64,000 nucleotides of DNA from positions 3,776,001 through 3,840,000 of the forward strand of contig NZ_AP019782.1 of assembly GCF_019669985.1 (NCBI RefSeq). The letters are read 5' to 3'. The position numbers and the translations under genes were made by a program. The notes beneath the pieces were generated by a model, which was not told the origin of the DNA, did no database searches, and saw only the letters and a list, made by a program, of their open reading frames with translations. Positions 9,221-18,450 of this stretch are shown piece after piece (positions within the stretch are counted from its first letter, which is position 1; each line of letters begins with the position of its first letter). The stretch comes from Methylogaea oryzae (lineage in GTDB: Bacteria; Pseudomonadota; Gammaproteobacteria; Methylococcales; Methylococcaceae).

Positions 9221-10477
9221 ATGAATCTGACCGATCTCAAGCGTAAACCCGTACCCGAACTCATCCAGATCGCCGAGTCCCTCGAAATCGAAGGCGTCGC
9301 CCGCGCCAAGAAACAAGACCTGCTGTTCGCCATCCTCAAAAAGCTGGCCAAGAACGGCGACGACATCTACGGCGACGGCGTGCTGGAAATCCTCCCCGAC
9401 GGTTTCGGCTTCTTGCGCGGCGGCGACATGTCCTTCCAGGCCGGCCCCGACGACATCTACGTCTCCCCCAGCCAGATTCGCCGCTTCAGCTTGCGCACCG
9501 GCGACACCATCTCCGGCAAGATACGGCCGCCGAAGGACAACGAGCGCTATTTCGCCATGCTCAAGGTGGAACAGATCAACTACGAGCCGCCGGAAAACGC
9601 CAAGCACAAGATCAACTTCTCCAACCTCACCCCCCTCTTCGCCAACCAGCGCTTCGGCCTGGAACTGGGCAACGGCTCCTCGGAAGACCTCACCGCCCGC
9701 GTCATCGACCTCATCGCCCCCATCGGCAAAGGCCAGCGCGGCCTGATCGTCTCGCCGCCCAAGGCCGGCAAAACGATGATCATCCAGAACATCGCCCAGT
9801 CCATCGCCGAAAAGAATCCCGAGGTATACCTGATCGTGCTGCTCATCGACGAGCGCCCGGAAGAAGTGACGGAAATGCAGCGCGGCGTGAAAGGCGAAGT
9901 GATCTCCAGCACCTTCGACGAACCGCCGGCCCGCCACGTGCAGGTAGCGGAAATGGTCATCGAAAAGGCCAAACGCCTGGTGGAACACAAGCGCGACGTG
10001 GTGATCCTGCTGGACTCCATCACCCGCCTGGCGCGCGCCTACAACACCGTGGTGCCGTCCTCCGGCAAGGTGCTCACCGGCGGCGTGGACGCCAACGCCC
10101 TGGAACGCCCCAAGCGCTTCTTCGGCGCCGCCCGCAACATCGAAGAAGGCGGCAGCCTCACCATCATCGCCACCGCCCTGGTAGACACCGGCAGCCGCAT
10201 GGACGAAGTGATCTACGAAGAATTCAAAGGCACGGGCAACATGGAGTTGCACCTGGAGCGCAAGCTGGCGGAAAAGCGCGTCTACCCCGCCATCAACATC
10301 AACCGCTCCGGCACCCGCCGCGAAGAATACCTGGTGGAAGAAAGCGAACTGCAAAAAGCCTGGATCCTGCGCAAAATCCTCCAGCCCATGGACGAAATGG
10401 CCGCCAGCGAATTCCTGCTGGGCAAGCTGAAAGACACCAAGACCAATGCCGAATTCTTCAACATGATGAAGAAGTAG
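9221..10477 (+). CDS. rho: transcription termination factor Rho
   Basis: 418 aa, the E. coli-type compact Rho. N-terminal helix bundle ([19 protein letters not shown]), a cold-shock-like RNA-binding domain (about 50-125: [23 protein letters not shown]), Walker A PPKAGKTM, Walker [18 protein letters not shown]-loop and R-loop regions, and the [14 protein letters not shown]-terminus. It forms the hexameric RNA helicase that ends untranslated transcripts. The 146-bp leader after the trxA terminator has no other gene; Rho leaders are often autoregulated, but no specific element is obvious here. Confidence 0.98.
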   Translation: MNLTDLKRKPVPELIQIAESLEIEGVARAKKQDLLFAILKKLAKNGDDIYGDGVLEILPDGFGFLRGGDMSFQAGPDDIYVSPSQIRRFSLRTGDTISGKIRPPKDNERYFAMLKVEQINYEPPENAKHKINFSNLTPLFANQRFGLELGNGSSEDLTARVIDLIAPIGKGQRGLIVSPPKAGKTMIIQNIAQSIAEKNPEVYLIVLLIDERPEEVTEMQRGVKGEVISSTFDEPPARHVQVAEMVIEKAKRLVEHKRDVVILLDSITRLARAYNTVVPSSGKVLTGGVDANALERPKRFFGAARNIEEGGSLTIIATALVDTGSRMDEVIYEEFKGTGNMELHLERKLAEKRVYPAININRSGTRREEYLVEESELQKAWILRKILQPMDEMAASEFLLGKLKDTKTNAEFFNMMKK

Positions 10478-10502
10478 GCGGGGCTTCCATCCCGAAACGA
10501 TC

Positions 10503-10528
10503 AAGGGCGCCTCAGGGCGCCCTTTTTT
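10503..10528 (+). terminator. rho-independent terminator of rho
   Basis: Stem AAGGGCGCC / GGCGCCCTT (10503-10511 with 10516-10524), a TCAG loop, and a T6 run. It lies 25 bp after the stop codon. Confidence 0.93.
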
Positions 10529-10537
10529 GTTGCACCC

Positions 10538-10569
10538 CATCGTTTCCACGCTGCAGCGTGGGAACGATG
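10538..10569. repeat. REP-like palindrome, CGTTTCCACGC/GCGTGGGAACG family
   Basis: A 32-nt near-perfect palindrome, CATCGTTTCCACGC then TGCA then GCGTGGGAACGATG reading, directly after the rho terminator. The same arms (CGTTCCCACGC / GCGTGGGAACG) recur at 24123-24148 between glcE and glcD, so this is a dispersed repeat family rather than a local terminator. Confidence 0.75.
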
Positions 10570-10848
10570 CCATGCAGAGCGTGTGTATGACTCAATACCA
10601 CGCGCGCAACACCGGCTTCGACCGTGCTGCCAACGAAATCGCCGATCGCAAGCCCAGTTCGCTTTTCCGTCCCATAATCCCTGGCCTACACGCACGTAAG
10701 CCAGGGATTACAGACGCAACAACGGGTACGCCATACAATCGAACCCGCCGTAGCGCCTTTCTTGATAACAGGGCTTCGGATCGTGCTAAACGGAATCCGT
10801 ATAGTACCGGTATACCAGATTCTGTTTAATCAATTGTTAGGCAAACAT
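10570..10848 (+). repeat. cassette-locus left mosaic, copy 1 (no gene)
   Basis: A gene-free stretch between the REP and the first cassette ORF. It holds three blocks that also occur, in the same order, at 49870-50012: GTAAGCCAGGGATTACAGAC (10696-10715, 18/20 identical to the other copy), a 43-nt palindrome at 10786-10828 beginning CTAAACGGAATCCGTATAG (19 nt identical), and GTTTAATCAATTGTTAGGC (10824-10842, 17/19 identical). The last seven bases, GTTAGGC, match the integron core-site consensus GTTRRRY and stand 6 nt before the next ATG. Nothing else was recognised here. Confidence 0.7.
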
Positions 10849-11271
10849 ATGAGCTGCATACTCCGTGCTGGCGGCAAAGGCGTTGATGTGGATGCGCTGC
10901 TTAGCCAAATATCAATGGCGCCTGATTCTATTTGGCGCAGTGGTGAACAGCGTTATCCCAAGAGCGCCACAAACCAAAAGACAAATGAGCATTCTGGCGT
11001 GCGCTTTTTGGCAAGCGGTGCGGAGTTTTCGGAGTTCCGAAAGCAGATTGAAGAAGCTACAGCGTTTCTCCGTGAGAACCAGAACGATATAAGGGGCCTC
11101 ATGGCTTTTCCAGGTGTCGAAGGGGTGGTACTGGACTTTGGCGCCGAGATTCATCCGCCGGGGTGCGCATCGTTCACCTTCCCGCCTGAGCTATCCGCAA
11201 TCGCTGGAAATCTGGGCCTTTCGTTGTGCTTATCGGTGTACCCGGTGGATGAAGAGGCCGAAGATGCCTAA
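10849..11271 (+). CDS. hypothetical protein, integron-cassette ORF
   Basis: 140 aa from the ATG at 10849; longer frames run through the repeat. No family was recognised. It is a soluble, acidic alpha/beta-looking protein (SCILRAGGKGVDVDALL, FRKQIEEATAFLRENQ, LDFGAEIHPPGCASFTFP) ending DEEAEDA. Its TAA stop lies inside the GCCTAAC inverse core of the downstream attC, as is typical of compact gene cassettes, and the ATG lies 6 nt after a GTTAGGC core. Composition is less GC-rich than the flanking core genes. Function unknown. Confidence 0.7.
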   Translation: MSCILRAGGKGVDVDALLSQISMAPDSIWRSGEQRYPKSATNQKTNEHSGVRFLASGAEFSEFRKQIEEATAFLRENQNDIRGLMAFPGVEGVVLDFGAEIHPPGCASFTFPPELSAIAGNLGLSLCLSVYPVDEEAEDA

Positions 11272-11367
11272 CCATCGGCTCCAGGCGACGCACAAAGCGC
11301 GTCACCTTTTGTTCGTTCAGGCCCTGGGCGCGGCGCTTGTGCGCGCGCCTGAGCCGAAGCGTTAGAG
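11266..11367 (+). other. attC-type integron recombination site 1
   Basis: Outer cores GCCTAAC (11266-11272, RYYYAAC) and GTTAGAG (11361-11367, GTTRRRY with a last-base deviation). The arms fold on one strand: TCGGCTC-C-AGGCG on the left pairs with CGCCTGAGCCGA on the right, leaving one unpaired C, the expected extrahelical base. Further in, GCACAA/TTGTGC and GCGC also pair. The 102-nt length is within the attC range. No integrase gene is present in the window. Confidence 0.8.
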
Positions 11368-11369
11368 CC

Positions 11370-11759
11370 ATGAAGCCACGTCTTCGCAAGCACCCCAACT
11401 TGGACCATGGCCTTCGTTTGCTGAAGGTCCAATGGTGGCGATTGCCGGATTACCGTATCTGGTGGCATATGCGAGCAATTACTGGAAGAGAGCATTTGCA
11501 TGCACGGCGAAAGGATTACCGCGAGCTGCCCTGCGCCCCATTACTTCGTAGACGCAGAATTGAACTGGCAAGCTATTTCGCCGCGCAGGGATTGGCTATT
11601 GATCCGGCGCTGCTCCGACATACTCTGCCTCAAGGTCCTTCAGGGTATTGGCTTGAAAACATCTGTCCCAACCAGGTAGGGTACGCATTGCGTACCACGA
11701 TTCAAGGAACTGCAATATGCATCGCACCGGCCGTGCCACGCGAAACGGTGCACTCATGA
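11370..11759 (+). CDS. hypothetical cassette protein, C-terminus built from a REP insertion
   Basis: 129 aa; the ATG at 11370 follows the attC core (GTTAGAGCC) with no spacer. The N-terminal two thirds are basic and Trp/Arg-rich (KVQWWRLPDYRIWWHMRAITGREHLHARRKDY). No family recognised. From about residue 103 the frame enters a GTAG-headed REP palindrome (11676-11696), which encodes VGYALRT, and then runs on through non-conserved sequence. The original end of the protein is therefore probably lost and the present C-terminus is secondary. It may be a decaying gene. Confidence 0.5.
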   Translation: MKPRLRKHPNLDHGLRLLKVQWWRLPDYRIWWHMRAITGREHLHARRKDYRELPCAPLLRRRRIELASYFAAQGLAIDPALLRHTLPQGPSGYWLENICPNQVGYALRTTIQGTAICIAPAVPRETVHS

Positions 11760-11803
11760 AACCTCCGCATGTCCGTGTCGCGGAATGGTACGCGATGCGT
11801 ACC
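11676..11803. repeat. pair of REP palindromes GGTACGC-N3-GCGTACC (locus 1)
   Basis: Copy A at 11676-11696 is GTAG followed by GGTACGC-ATT-GCGTACC; copy B at 11787-11803 is GGTACGC-GAT-GCGTACC followed by CTCG. The 7-bp arms are perfect in both. A GTAG tetranucleotide before an imperfect or perfect palindrome is the signature of REP sequences mobilised by RAYT (Y1 HUH) transposases. The spacing of about 90 bp and the opposite orientation of the heads suggest a loose REPIN. Further copies lie at 51231-51287. Confidence 0.75.
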
Positions 11804-11960
11804 CTCGGATTGCCCGCCGCAACTCGTTAGCCGCATTCGAAAGTCGCGCCGTAGACTCGCACGCGCTGGAGGCAGGGAGCGAACACGTATAACATTCGCC
11901 CGACGGCGCGGGCCGGACCCGTTCCATTAGCTCCACACCAACCCACGCGGTATTCGCTTC
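11760..11960. other. intergenic region before murI
   Basis: Contains REP copy B and, at its 3' side, a GTTAGCC sequence that could be a decayed core site, then a GC-rich stretch leading to murI. A TATAAC hexamer (about 11889-11894) could be a murI -10 but lacks a good -35. No gene seen. Confidence 0.4.
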
Positions 11961-12764
11961 GTGCACCCTTGTCCCACATCCCCAATCGGCGTGTACGACT
12001 CCGGCGTAGGCGGCGTTTCCGTTTTGCGCGCGCTGCGCGCGGCCTTGCCGGACGAGTCGTATGTCTACGTCGCCGACAGCCGCCATGCGCCGTATGGCGA
12101 CCGGGATCAGGCCTTTCTGGAAGCCCGGGCGCAAGACATCTTCGGCTTTTTTGCCCATCAGCGGGTTAAGGCGGTGGTGCTGGCCTGCAATACCGTCAGC
12201 GTGGCGGCGGCGGCGTCGCTGCGTGCCGCCTATCACTTGCCCGTGGTCGCCATGGAGCCGGCCATCAAGCCGGCCACCCGGATGACGCGCTCCGGCACGG
12301 TGTTGGTGCTGGCCACGGCCTACACCATCCAAAGCCCGTCCGTCGCCCGGCTGTGCCGGACCTTCGCCGGCGAGACCCGCGTGATGCTGCAAGCCTGTCC
12401 GGGATTGGCCGAGCAAGTGGAGCGCGGGCAGTTTGCCGCCCGGTCGACTTACGAGCTGCTGGAGAGCTATGTCCGGCCCGGCGTCGACACGGGCGCCGAT
12501 ACCATCGTGCTCGGTTGCACCCATTACGCCTTCCTGGCGCAGCAGATTGCCGAGGTGGCGGGGCCCGGCGTTTCCATCATCGAACCTTCCCCGGCCATCG
12601 CCCGGCAGCTGGAATTTCGCTTGCAGGGCCTACGCGCCGAAGCCGGCGCAGGCCGGCAGCGGACGGCGTTTTATACGTCGGGCCGTGTGGAGGACCTGCG
12701 CGCTTTCCTAAGCATGGTGGGCGAGGAGGAAGCGGAAGTCTCGGCCATGGGCGATTGGACATAG
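11961..12764 (+). CDS. murI: glutamate racemase
   Basis: 267 aa with a GTG start. It has the two catalytic cysteine motifs of the cofactor-independent racemases, VVLACNTVS and VLGCTHY, plus GVYDSGVGGVSVL at the N-terminus and the DSRHAPYG substrate loop. It supplies D-glutamate for peptidoglycan. Monocistronic between the cassette island and a strong hairpin. Confidence 0.95.
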   Translation: MHPCPTSPIGVYDSGVGGVSVLRALRAALPDESYVYVADSRHAPYGDRDQAFLEARAQDIFGFFAHQRVKAVVLACNTVSVAAAASLRAAYHLPVVAMEPAIKPATRMTRSGTVLVLATAYTIQSPSVARLCRTFAGETRVMLQACPGLAEQVERGQFAARSTYELLESYVRPGVDTGADTIVLGCTHYAFLAQQIAEVAGPGVSIIEPSPAIARQLEFRLQGLRAEAGAGRQRTAFYTSGRVEDLRAFLSMVGEEEAEVSAMGDWT

Positions 12765-12780
12765 GCCGCGTTGACGATAG

Positions 12781-12810
12781 GAACCGCATCGTTCGCGATC
12801 GATGCGGTTC
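12781..12810. terminator. stem-loop between convergent murI and the YkgJ-type gene
   Basis: A perfect 11-bp stem (GAACCGCATCG / CGATGCGGTTC) with an 8-nt loop, 17 bp after murI. No U tract on either strand, so termination is plausible but not certain. Confidence 0.5.
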
Positions 12811-12860
12811 GCCGACTCACCGCATCCTAAGTCCCGGAATCGGCAACGGCGCGACTTTAT

Positions 12861-13930
<1,070 letters not shown>

Positions 13931-13931
<1 letters not shown>

Positions 13932-15397
13932 CAGTCGATGCCCAGCTGGCTCCACAGCTCGTCCACCCGCCGTTTCACGCCCGCCGCCATGGCGATGGGC
14001 GTGCCCCATTCGCGGTGGGTTTCCCCGGGCCACTTGTTGGTGGCGTCCAGGCCGGCTTTGGAGCCCAGGCCCGACACCGGCGAGGCGAAGTCCAAATAAT
14101 CGATGGGGGTGTTTTCCAGGATAGTGATGTCCCGCGCCGGGTCCATGCGGGTGGTGATGGCCCAGATGACGTCGTTCCAGTCGCGCACGTTGACGTCGTC
14201 GTCGGTGACGATGACGAATTTGGTGTACATGAACTGGCGCAGGAACGACCACACGCCCAGCATGACCCGTTTGGCGTGGCCGGGGTACTGCTTCTTCATG
14301 CTCACCACCGCCATGCGGTAGGAGCAGCCTTCCGGCGGCAGGTAGAAATCGACGATTTCCGGGAACTGCTTCTGCAGGATCGGCACGAACACCTCGTTGA
14401 GCGCGACGCCGAGGATGGCCGGCTCGTCCGGCGGGCGGCCGGTGTAGGTGCTGTGGTAGATGGGGTTTTCCCGCTGGGTGATGCGCTCCACGGTGAACAC
14501 CGGGAAGCTTTCCACCTCGTTGTAGTAGCCGGTGTGGTCGCCGAACGGGCCTTCCGGCGCCATCTCATCGGGATAGATGAAACCTTCCAGGATGATTTCC
14601 GCGCCGGCCGGGGCCTGCAAGTCGCTGAGCTGGCACTTCACCACCTCGGTCTTGCTGCCGCGCAACAGGCCGGCGAAGGCGTATTCGCTCAAAGGATCGG
14701 GAATGGGCGTCACCGCCGCCAGGATGGTGGCGGGATCGGCGCCCAGGGCCACCGCCACCGGGAACGGCTCGCCGGGACGGGCCTGTTGCCACTCGCGGAA
14801 ATCCAGCGCGCCGCCGCGGTGGGCCAGCCAGCGCATGATGGTTTTATTTTTGCCGATCACCTGCTGGCGGTAGATCCCCAGGTTCTGCCGGTCCTTGTGC
14901 GGGCCTTTGGTGATGACCAGCGCCCAGGTGATGAGCGGGCCGGCGTCGCCCGGCCAGCAGGTCTGGATCGGATAGTTGCCCAGGTCGATCTCGTCCCCTT
15001 GCAGGATCACTTCCTGGCAGGGCGCGTGGCGCAGTTCCTTCACCGGCATGTTCAGCACCTGCTTGAAGGCCGGCAGCTTGTCGAAGGCGTCGGAAATGCC
15101 CTTGGGCGGATCGGGCTCCTTGAGGAAGGCCAGCAGCTTGCCCACCTCGCGCAAGGCGTCCACGGATTCCGCGCCCATGCCCAAAGCCACCCGGTGCGGC
15201 GTGCCGAATAGGTTGCCCAGCAGCGGCACGTCCGTGCCCTTGCAGCGCTCGAACAGCAGCGCCGGGCCTTGCTTGCGCAGGGTGCGGTCGCAGATTTCGG
15301 TGATTTCCAGCACGGGGTCCACTTCGTGGAACACCCGTTTCAACTCGCCCAGCTTTTCCAGTTGGGCGATGAAGTCGCGCAGGTCGCGGTATTTCAT
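13931..15397 (-). CDS. ubiD: 3-octaprenyl-4-hydroxybenzoate carboxy-lyase UbiD
   Basis: 488 aa, matching E. coli UbiD (497). Start [21 protein letters not shown] and family blocks [74 protein letters not shown]. It uses prenylated FMN to decarboxylate the ubiquinone precursor. The ending ([10 protein letters not shown]) overlaps the downstream YkgJ-type gene by a few bases. Confidence 0.96.
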
Positions 15398-15505
15398 GGA
15401 TGGCTTTCGAGATGGAGGGATGGAGGCAATCTATGCGGCAAGGCCCTGAGCTTGCCGGCGCAAAGCATAACCCAGCCGGCCAGGAAAAGCCGCGGCGAAC
15501 GGGCT

Positions 15506-17041
15506 TTAGAATTCCTTGGCAGGCGCTGCCCGGCGCCTCACAGCCAGCAAAATCCCCAGCGCGATCAACAACACCCACACCACCGGCCCGTCGCCGTAGC
15601 GCACATAGGGCGTGGCGCCGGAGCGGGGTTCGATGTCGGCAGTGAGCACGGCCGATTCGAACTGGGGCAGCTGCTTCACCACCTTGCCGTCCGGGCCGAT
15701 CACCGCCGTCACGCCGGTGTTGGTGGCGCGCAGCATGTAGCGGCCGGTTTCCAGGGCACGCATGCGGGCCATTTGCAGGTGCTGGTGGGGAGCGATGGAG
15801 TCGCCGAACCAGGCGTCGTTGCTGACGTTGACCAGATAAGCGGCTTCCGGCAATCCGACGCGGCCCTCGTTGCCGAAGGCGTCTTCGTAGCAAACCGTCG
15901 CCATCAACGGCCAGCCGCCGGCCTGCAACAACGGCTGGCGGGCGTCGCCGGCGCTGAAGTCGGACAAGGGGATTTGCAGTATGTCCAGGATGAAGCCCAA
16001 TACCGGCTTCAAGGGAAGAAACTCGCCGAACGGCACCAGGTGACGCTTGCGGTAGGCGGCCGGCCTGTCGCCGCCGATGCTGACCAAGCCGTTGTAATAC
16101 TGCGGACCGCCGTCGGCGTCGCCCACCGGCACGCCCACCAGCAAGCTGCTCTCGTGCAATTTGGCGGCTTCGGTCAGCCGCGCGAAGAACGTGTCGGCCA
16201 ATTGGTGGTAAAAAGCCGGCACGGCGGTTTCCGGCCAAACGATGACCTTGGCGTCCCAATGATCCTCGGTCAGCTCCACGTAGCGCTCCAGGATGCGCCA
16301 CTGCTGGCCCGGCACGAACTTGAGCTGCTGGGCGATATTGCCCTGCACCAGGGCCACCGGCAAAGCCGGTCCGGCGGGCTCGGTCCACTGGCCGGCGGGC
16401 AGCTTGGCGGCCGCTAGGCACAGCAGGCCGGCGGCAATCGGCCACAGGCGGCGGCCGGTGCCCGGCAGGCAGACGAACGCGGCCAGTCCCGCCGCCACCA
16501 TCGCCGCCAGACAGCCAACGCCGTACACGCCGGCCAAGGGCGCCAGCTTGCCCAGGGGGCTGGACACCTGGCTGTAGGCGATTTGCAGCCAAGGAAAGCC
16601 GGTGAGGAACCAGCCGCGGAACCATTCGACCAGCACCCACAGCAGCGGCGACAAGGCCAGCAGGTTCAGCGCCGGGCGGGCCGTGCTCCAGCGCCGGCTC
16701 AGATAGCCGGCCAAAGCCGGGTACAGCGCGAAAAACGCCACGAACAGGGCGGTAAGCAAACCGGCGGCGAAGGGGCTGGCGCCGCCGAATTCGTGCATGG
16801 ACACGTAGACCCACGACACGCCGAAACCGAACTGGCCCAGGCCGAACAAATAGCCGCGCCAGGCGGCGCGCTTGGGGCTGGCCCCATGCCAGACGGCGAA
16901 CAGCACCGCCAGGGCGGCGACGGCCAGCCAGCTTTGTTCGTAGGGGGCGAAGGCGAAAGGAAAAGCCAGACCGGCCGACAAGGCCAGGAGGTCGATGAGG
17001 CGGCGCTGGGCCGTGGTAGGGAAGGGCATTTTGTTGTGCAC
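15506..17041 (-). CDS. lnt: apolipoprotein N-acyltransferase Lnt
   Basis: 511 aa. An N-terminal six-span membrane region (about 15-210) is followed by a periplasmic nitrilase-fold domain with the catalytic triad: E in VIVWPETAVPAFY, K in YRKRHLVPFGEFLP, C in VCYEDAFGNE. A final span lies at about 480-500. It adds the third acyl chain to outer membrane lipoproteins. It follows corC on the same strand in the conserved ybeZ-ybeY-corC-lnt order, separated by a REP hairpin. Confidence 0.96.
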   Translation of the reverse strand: MHNKMPFPTTAQRRLIDLLALSAGLAFPFAFAPYEQSWLAVAALAVLFAVWHGASPKRAAWRGYLFGLGQFGFGVSWVYVSMHEFGGASPFAAGLLTALFVAFFALYPALAGYLSRRWSTARPALNLLALSPLLWVLVEWFRGWFLTGFPWLQIAYSQVSSPLGKLAPLAGVYGVGCLAAMVAAGLAAFVCLPGTGRRLWPIAAGLLCLAAAKLPAGQWTEPAGPALPVALVQGNIAQQLKFVPGQQWRILERYVELTEDHWDAKVIVWPETAVPAFYHQLADTFFARLTEAAKLHESSLLVGVPVGDADGGPQYYNGLVSIGGDRPAAYRKRHLVPFGEFLPLKPVLGFILDILQIPLSDFSAGDARQPLLQAGGWPLMATVCYEDAFGNEGRVGLPEAAYLVNVSNDAWFGDSIAPHQHLQMARMRALETGRYMLRATNTGVTAVIGPDGKVVKQLPQFESAVLTADIEPRSGATPYVRYGDGPVVWVLLIALGILLAVRRRAAPAKEF

Positions 17042-17092
17042 GCGGGGTTACGATAATTCGGCGGGAAGGCAGGGGGCGCACCCTTGCCTGTA

Positions 17093-17123
17093 TCGGCGGA
17101 ACCGCTGTCGCGTTCCGCCCTAC
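17093..17123 (-). repeat. GTAG-headed REP palindrome between corC and lnt
   Basis: On the minus strand GTAG is followed by GGCGGAAC-N9-GTTCCGCC, an 8-bp stem. This is another REP-type element with the GTAG head but a different palindrome from those in the cassette islands. It lies in the corC-lnt gap and could affect mRNA stability. Confidence 0.6.
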
Positions 17124-17127
17124 GATT

Positions 17128-17991
17128 TCAGCCGCTTCCCTCTTCGTTTTCCGGCTCGTCCAGCACCCGCAGCTTGAGCAAATGGCAGCGGCGGTTGTCG
17201 GCGCGCAGCACTTCGAAGCGATAGCGGCCCAGGGTGATTTTGTCGCCGCGCTTGGGGACGCGGGCGGCTTGGTGGACGATGAGGCCGCCGATGGTGTCGA
17301 ACTCTTCGTCGGACAGGTCGGCGCTGAAATACTCGTTGAAGTCCTCCACCGGCGTCAGGGCTTTCACCGTGTACTCGTTCTCGCCGCGGCGCAGGATGTA
17401 GTCCTCGTTGTCGAAATCGTATTCGTCGACGATGTCGCCGACGATCTGCTCCAGCACGTCCTCGATGGTGACCAGCCCCGCGGCGTTGCCGTATTCATCC
17501 ACCACGATGGCCATGTGGTTGCGGGTGGAGCGGAACTCCCGCAGCAGCACGTTGAGCCGCTTGCTTTCCGGCACGAACTGGGCCTGGCGCATCAGCTCGC
17601 TGGCGAGGATGCCGGGGTTCTTCATGCCGTGGGCCAACAGGTCTTTCACCAGCAGCACGCCCACCACTTCGGCGCGGTCTTCGCCGATGACGGGATAGCG
17701 GGAATGGGCGGTTTCGATGATGAGGGGGTAAAGGGTTTCCAATTCCGCGTCTTGCGGCACCACCACCATTTGCGCGCGGGGAATCATGATGTCGCGCACC
17801 CGCAGCTCCGACATTTGGAACACGCCCTCGATCATGGAGAGGGCTTCGGGCTCGATAAGGTGGCGCTTCTGGGCGTCGCGCAGTACGTCGATGAGGTCTT
17901 GCCGGTCCTTGGGCTCGCCGGTCAGGTATTGGGCGAAGCGTTCCACCCAGGTTTTGGTTTCGCCGCTACTGTGTGATTGGTCGTCGCTCAT
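17128..17991 (-). CDS. corC: CorC/HlyC-type CBS-domain protein
   Basis: 287 aa. Two CBS domains (about 65-190: VRDIMIPRAQMVVVP..., MAIVVDEYGNAAGLVTIEDVLEQIVGDI) and a C-terminal CorC_HlyC transporter-associated domain (about 205-280: YTVKALTPVEDFNEYF, DEEFDTIGGLIVH). No membrane spans, as in E. coli CorC/YbeX. The family has been linked to magnesium/cobalt efflux and to ribosome or RNA metabolism through its ybeY neighbour. Ends DEPENEEGSG. Confidence 0.93.
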   Translation of the reverse strand: MSDDQSHSSGETKTWVERFAQYLTGEPKDRQDLIDVLRDAQKRHLIEPEALSMIEGVFQMSELRVRDIMIPRAQMVVVPQDAELETLYPLIIETAHSRYPVIGEDRAEVVGVLLVKDLLAHGMKNPGILASELMRQAQFVPESKRLNVLLREFRSTRNHMAIVVDEYGNAAGLVTIEDVLEQIVGDIVDEYDFDNEDYILRRGENEYTVKALTPVEDFNEYFSADLSDEEFDTIGGLIVHQAARVPKRGDKITLGRYRFEVLRADNRRCHLLKLRVLDEPENEEGSG

Positions 17992-18003
17992 GATGATGGA
18001 TCC

Positions 18004-18450
18004 CTACGCGTAAGGGTCTGAATATCCCAAAGACTGCAAGATGCGGATTTCCTCGGCCTCCATGACCTCGGCCTCCGCATCGTCCATATGATCGTAGCCT
18101 AGCAGGTGCAGCACGCCGTGCACGGTCATGTGCGCCCAGTGGGCCTCGGCCGGCTTGTCTTGCTCGGCCGCCTCCCTTTCCACCACCGGCGCGCAGATCA
18201 CCAGATCGCCGATATGGCTGCAGGGCACGCCGGGTGGGGCTTCGAAAGGAAAGCTCAGCACATTGGTGGGGTAATCCTTGCCCCGGTATTCGCCGTTCAA
18301 CTCGGCCGATTCCGTCTCGTCCACCACGCGGATCACCAGCTCGGCCTCGTCGCGCTTGTCTTGCAGGGCGGCCTCCGCCCACTGGCGGAAACGGGCTTCG
18401 CCGGGCACCTGCGCGCCGTCGCAAGCCAGCTGTATTTCCAAATCGATCAT
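18004..18450 (-). CDS. ybeY: endoribonuclease YbeY
   Basis: 148 aa with the metal-binding motif H-x3-H-x5-H ([11 protein letters not shown]) preceded by HMTV. The core region [19 protein letters not shown] is typical. It acts in 16S rRNA 3'-end maturation and 70S quality control. Its start overlaps the end of ybeZ by 4 nt (ATGA) and it lies 12 bp before corC. Confidence 0.95.
   Translation of the reverse strand: MIDLEIQLACDGAQVPGEARFRQWAEAALQDKRDEAELVIRVVDETESAELNGEYRGKDYPTNVLSFPFEAPPGVPCSHIGDLVICAPVVEREAAEQDKPAEAHWAHMTVHGVLHLLGYDHMDDAEAEVMEAEEIRILQSLGYSDPYA

Noticed and set aside
9191-10573. 460-codon frame opposite rho
   Set aside because: Antisense shadow of an essential, fully conserved gene; translation is Val/Gly/Asp-rich without domains.
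10762-10848. Extension of the first cassette ORF starting MITGLRIV
   Set aside because: The same frame appears in the second mosaic copy (LNGIRIAPICQ), so it is repeat-derived rather than protein-coding.
14015-15211. 398-codon frame opposite ubiD
   Set aside because: Antisense shadow; ubiD is certain.
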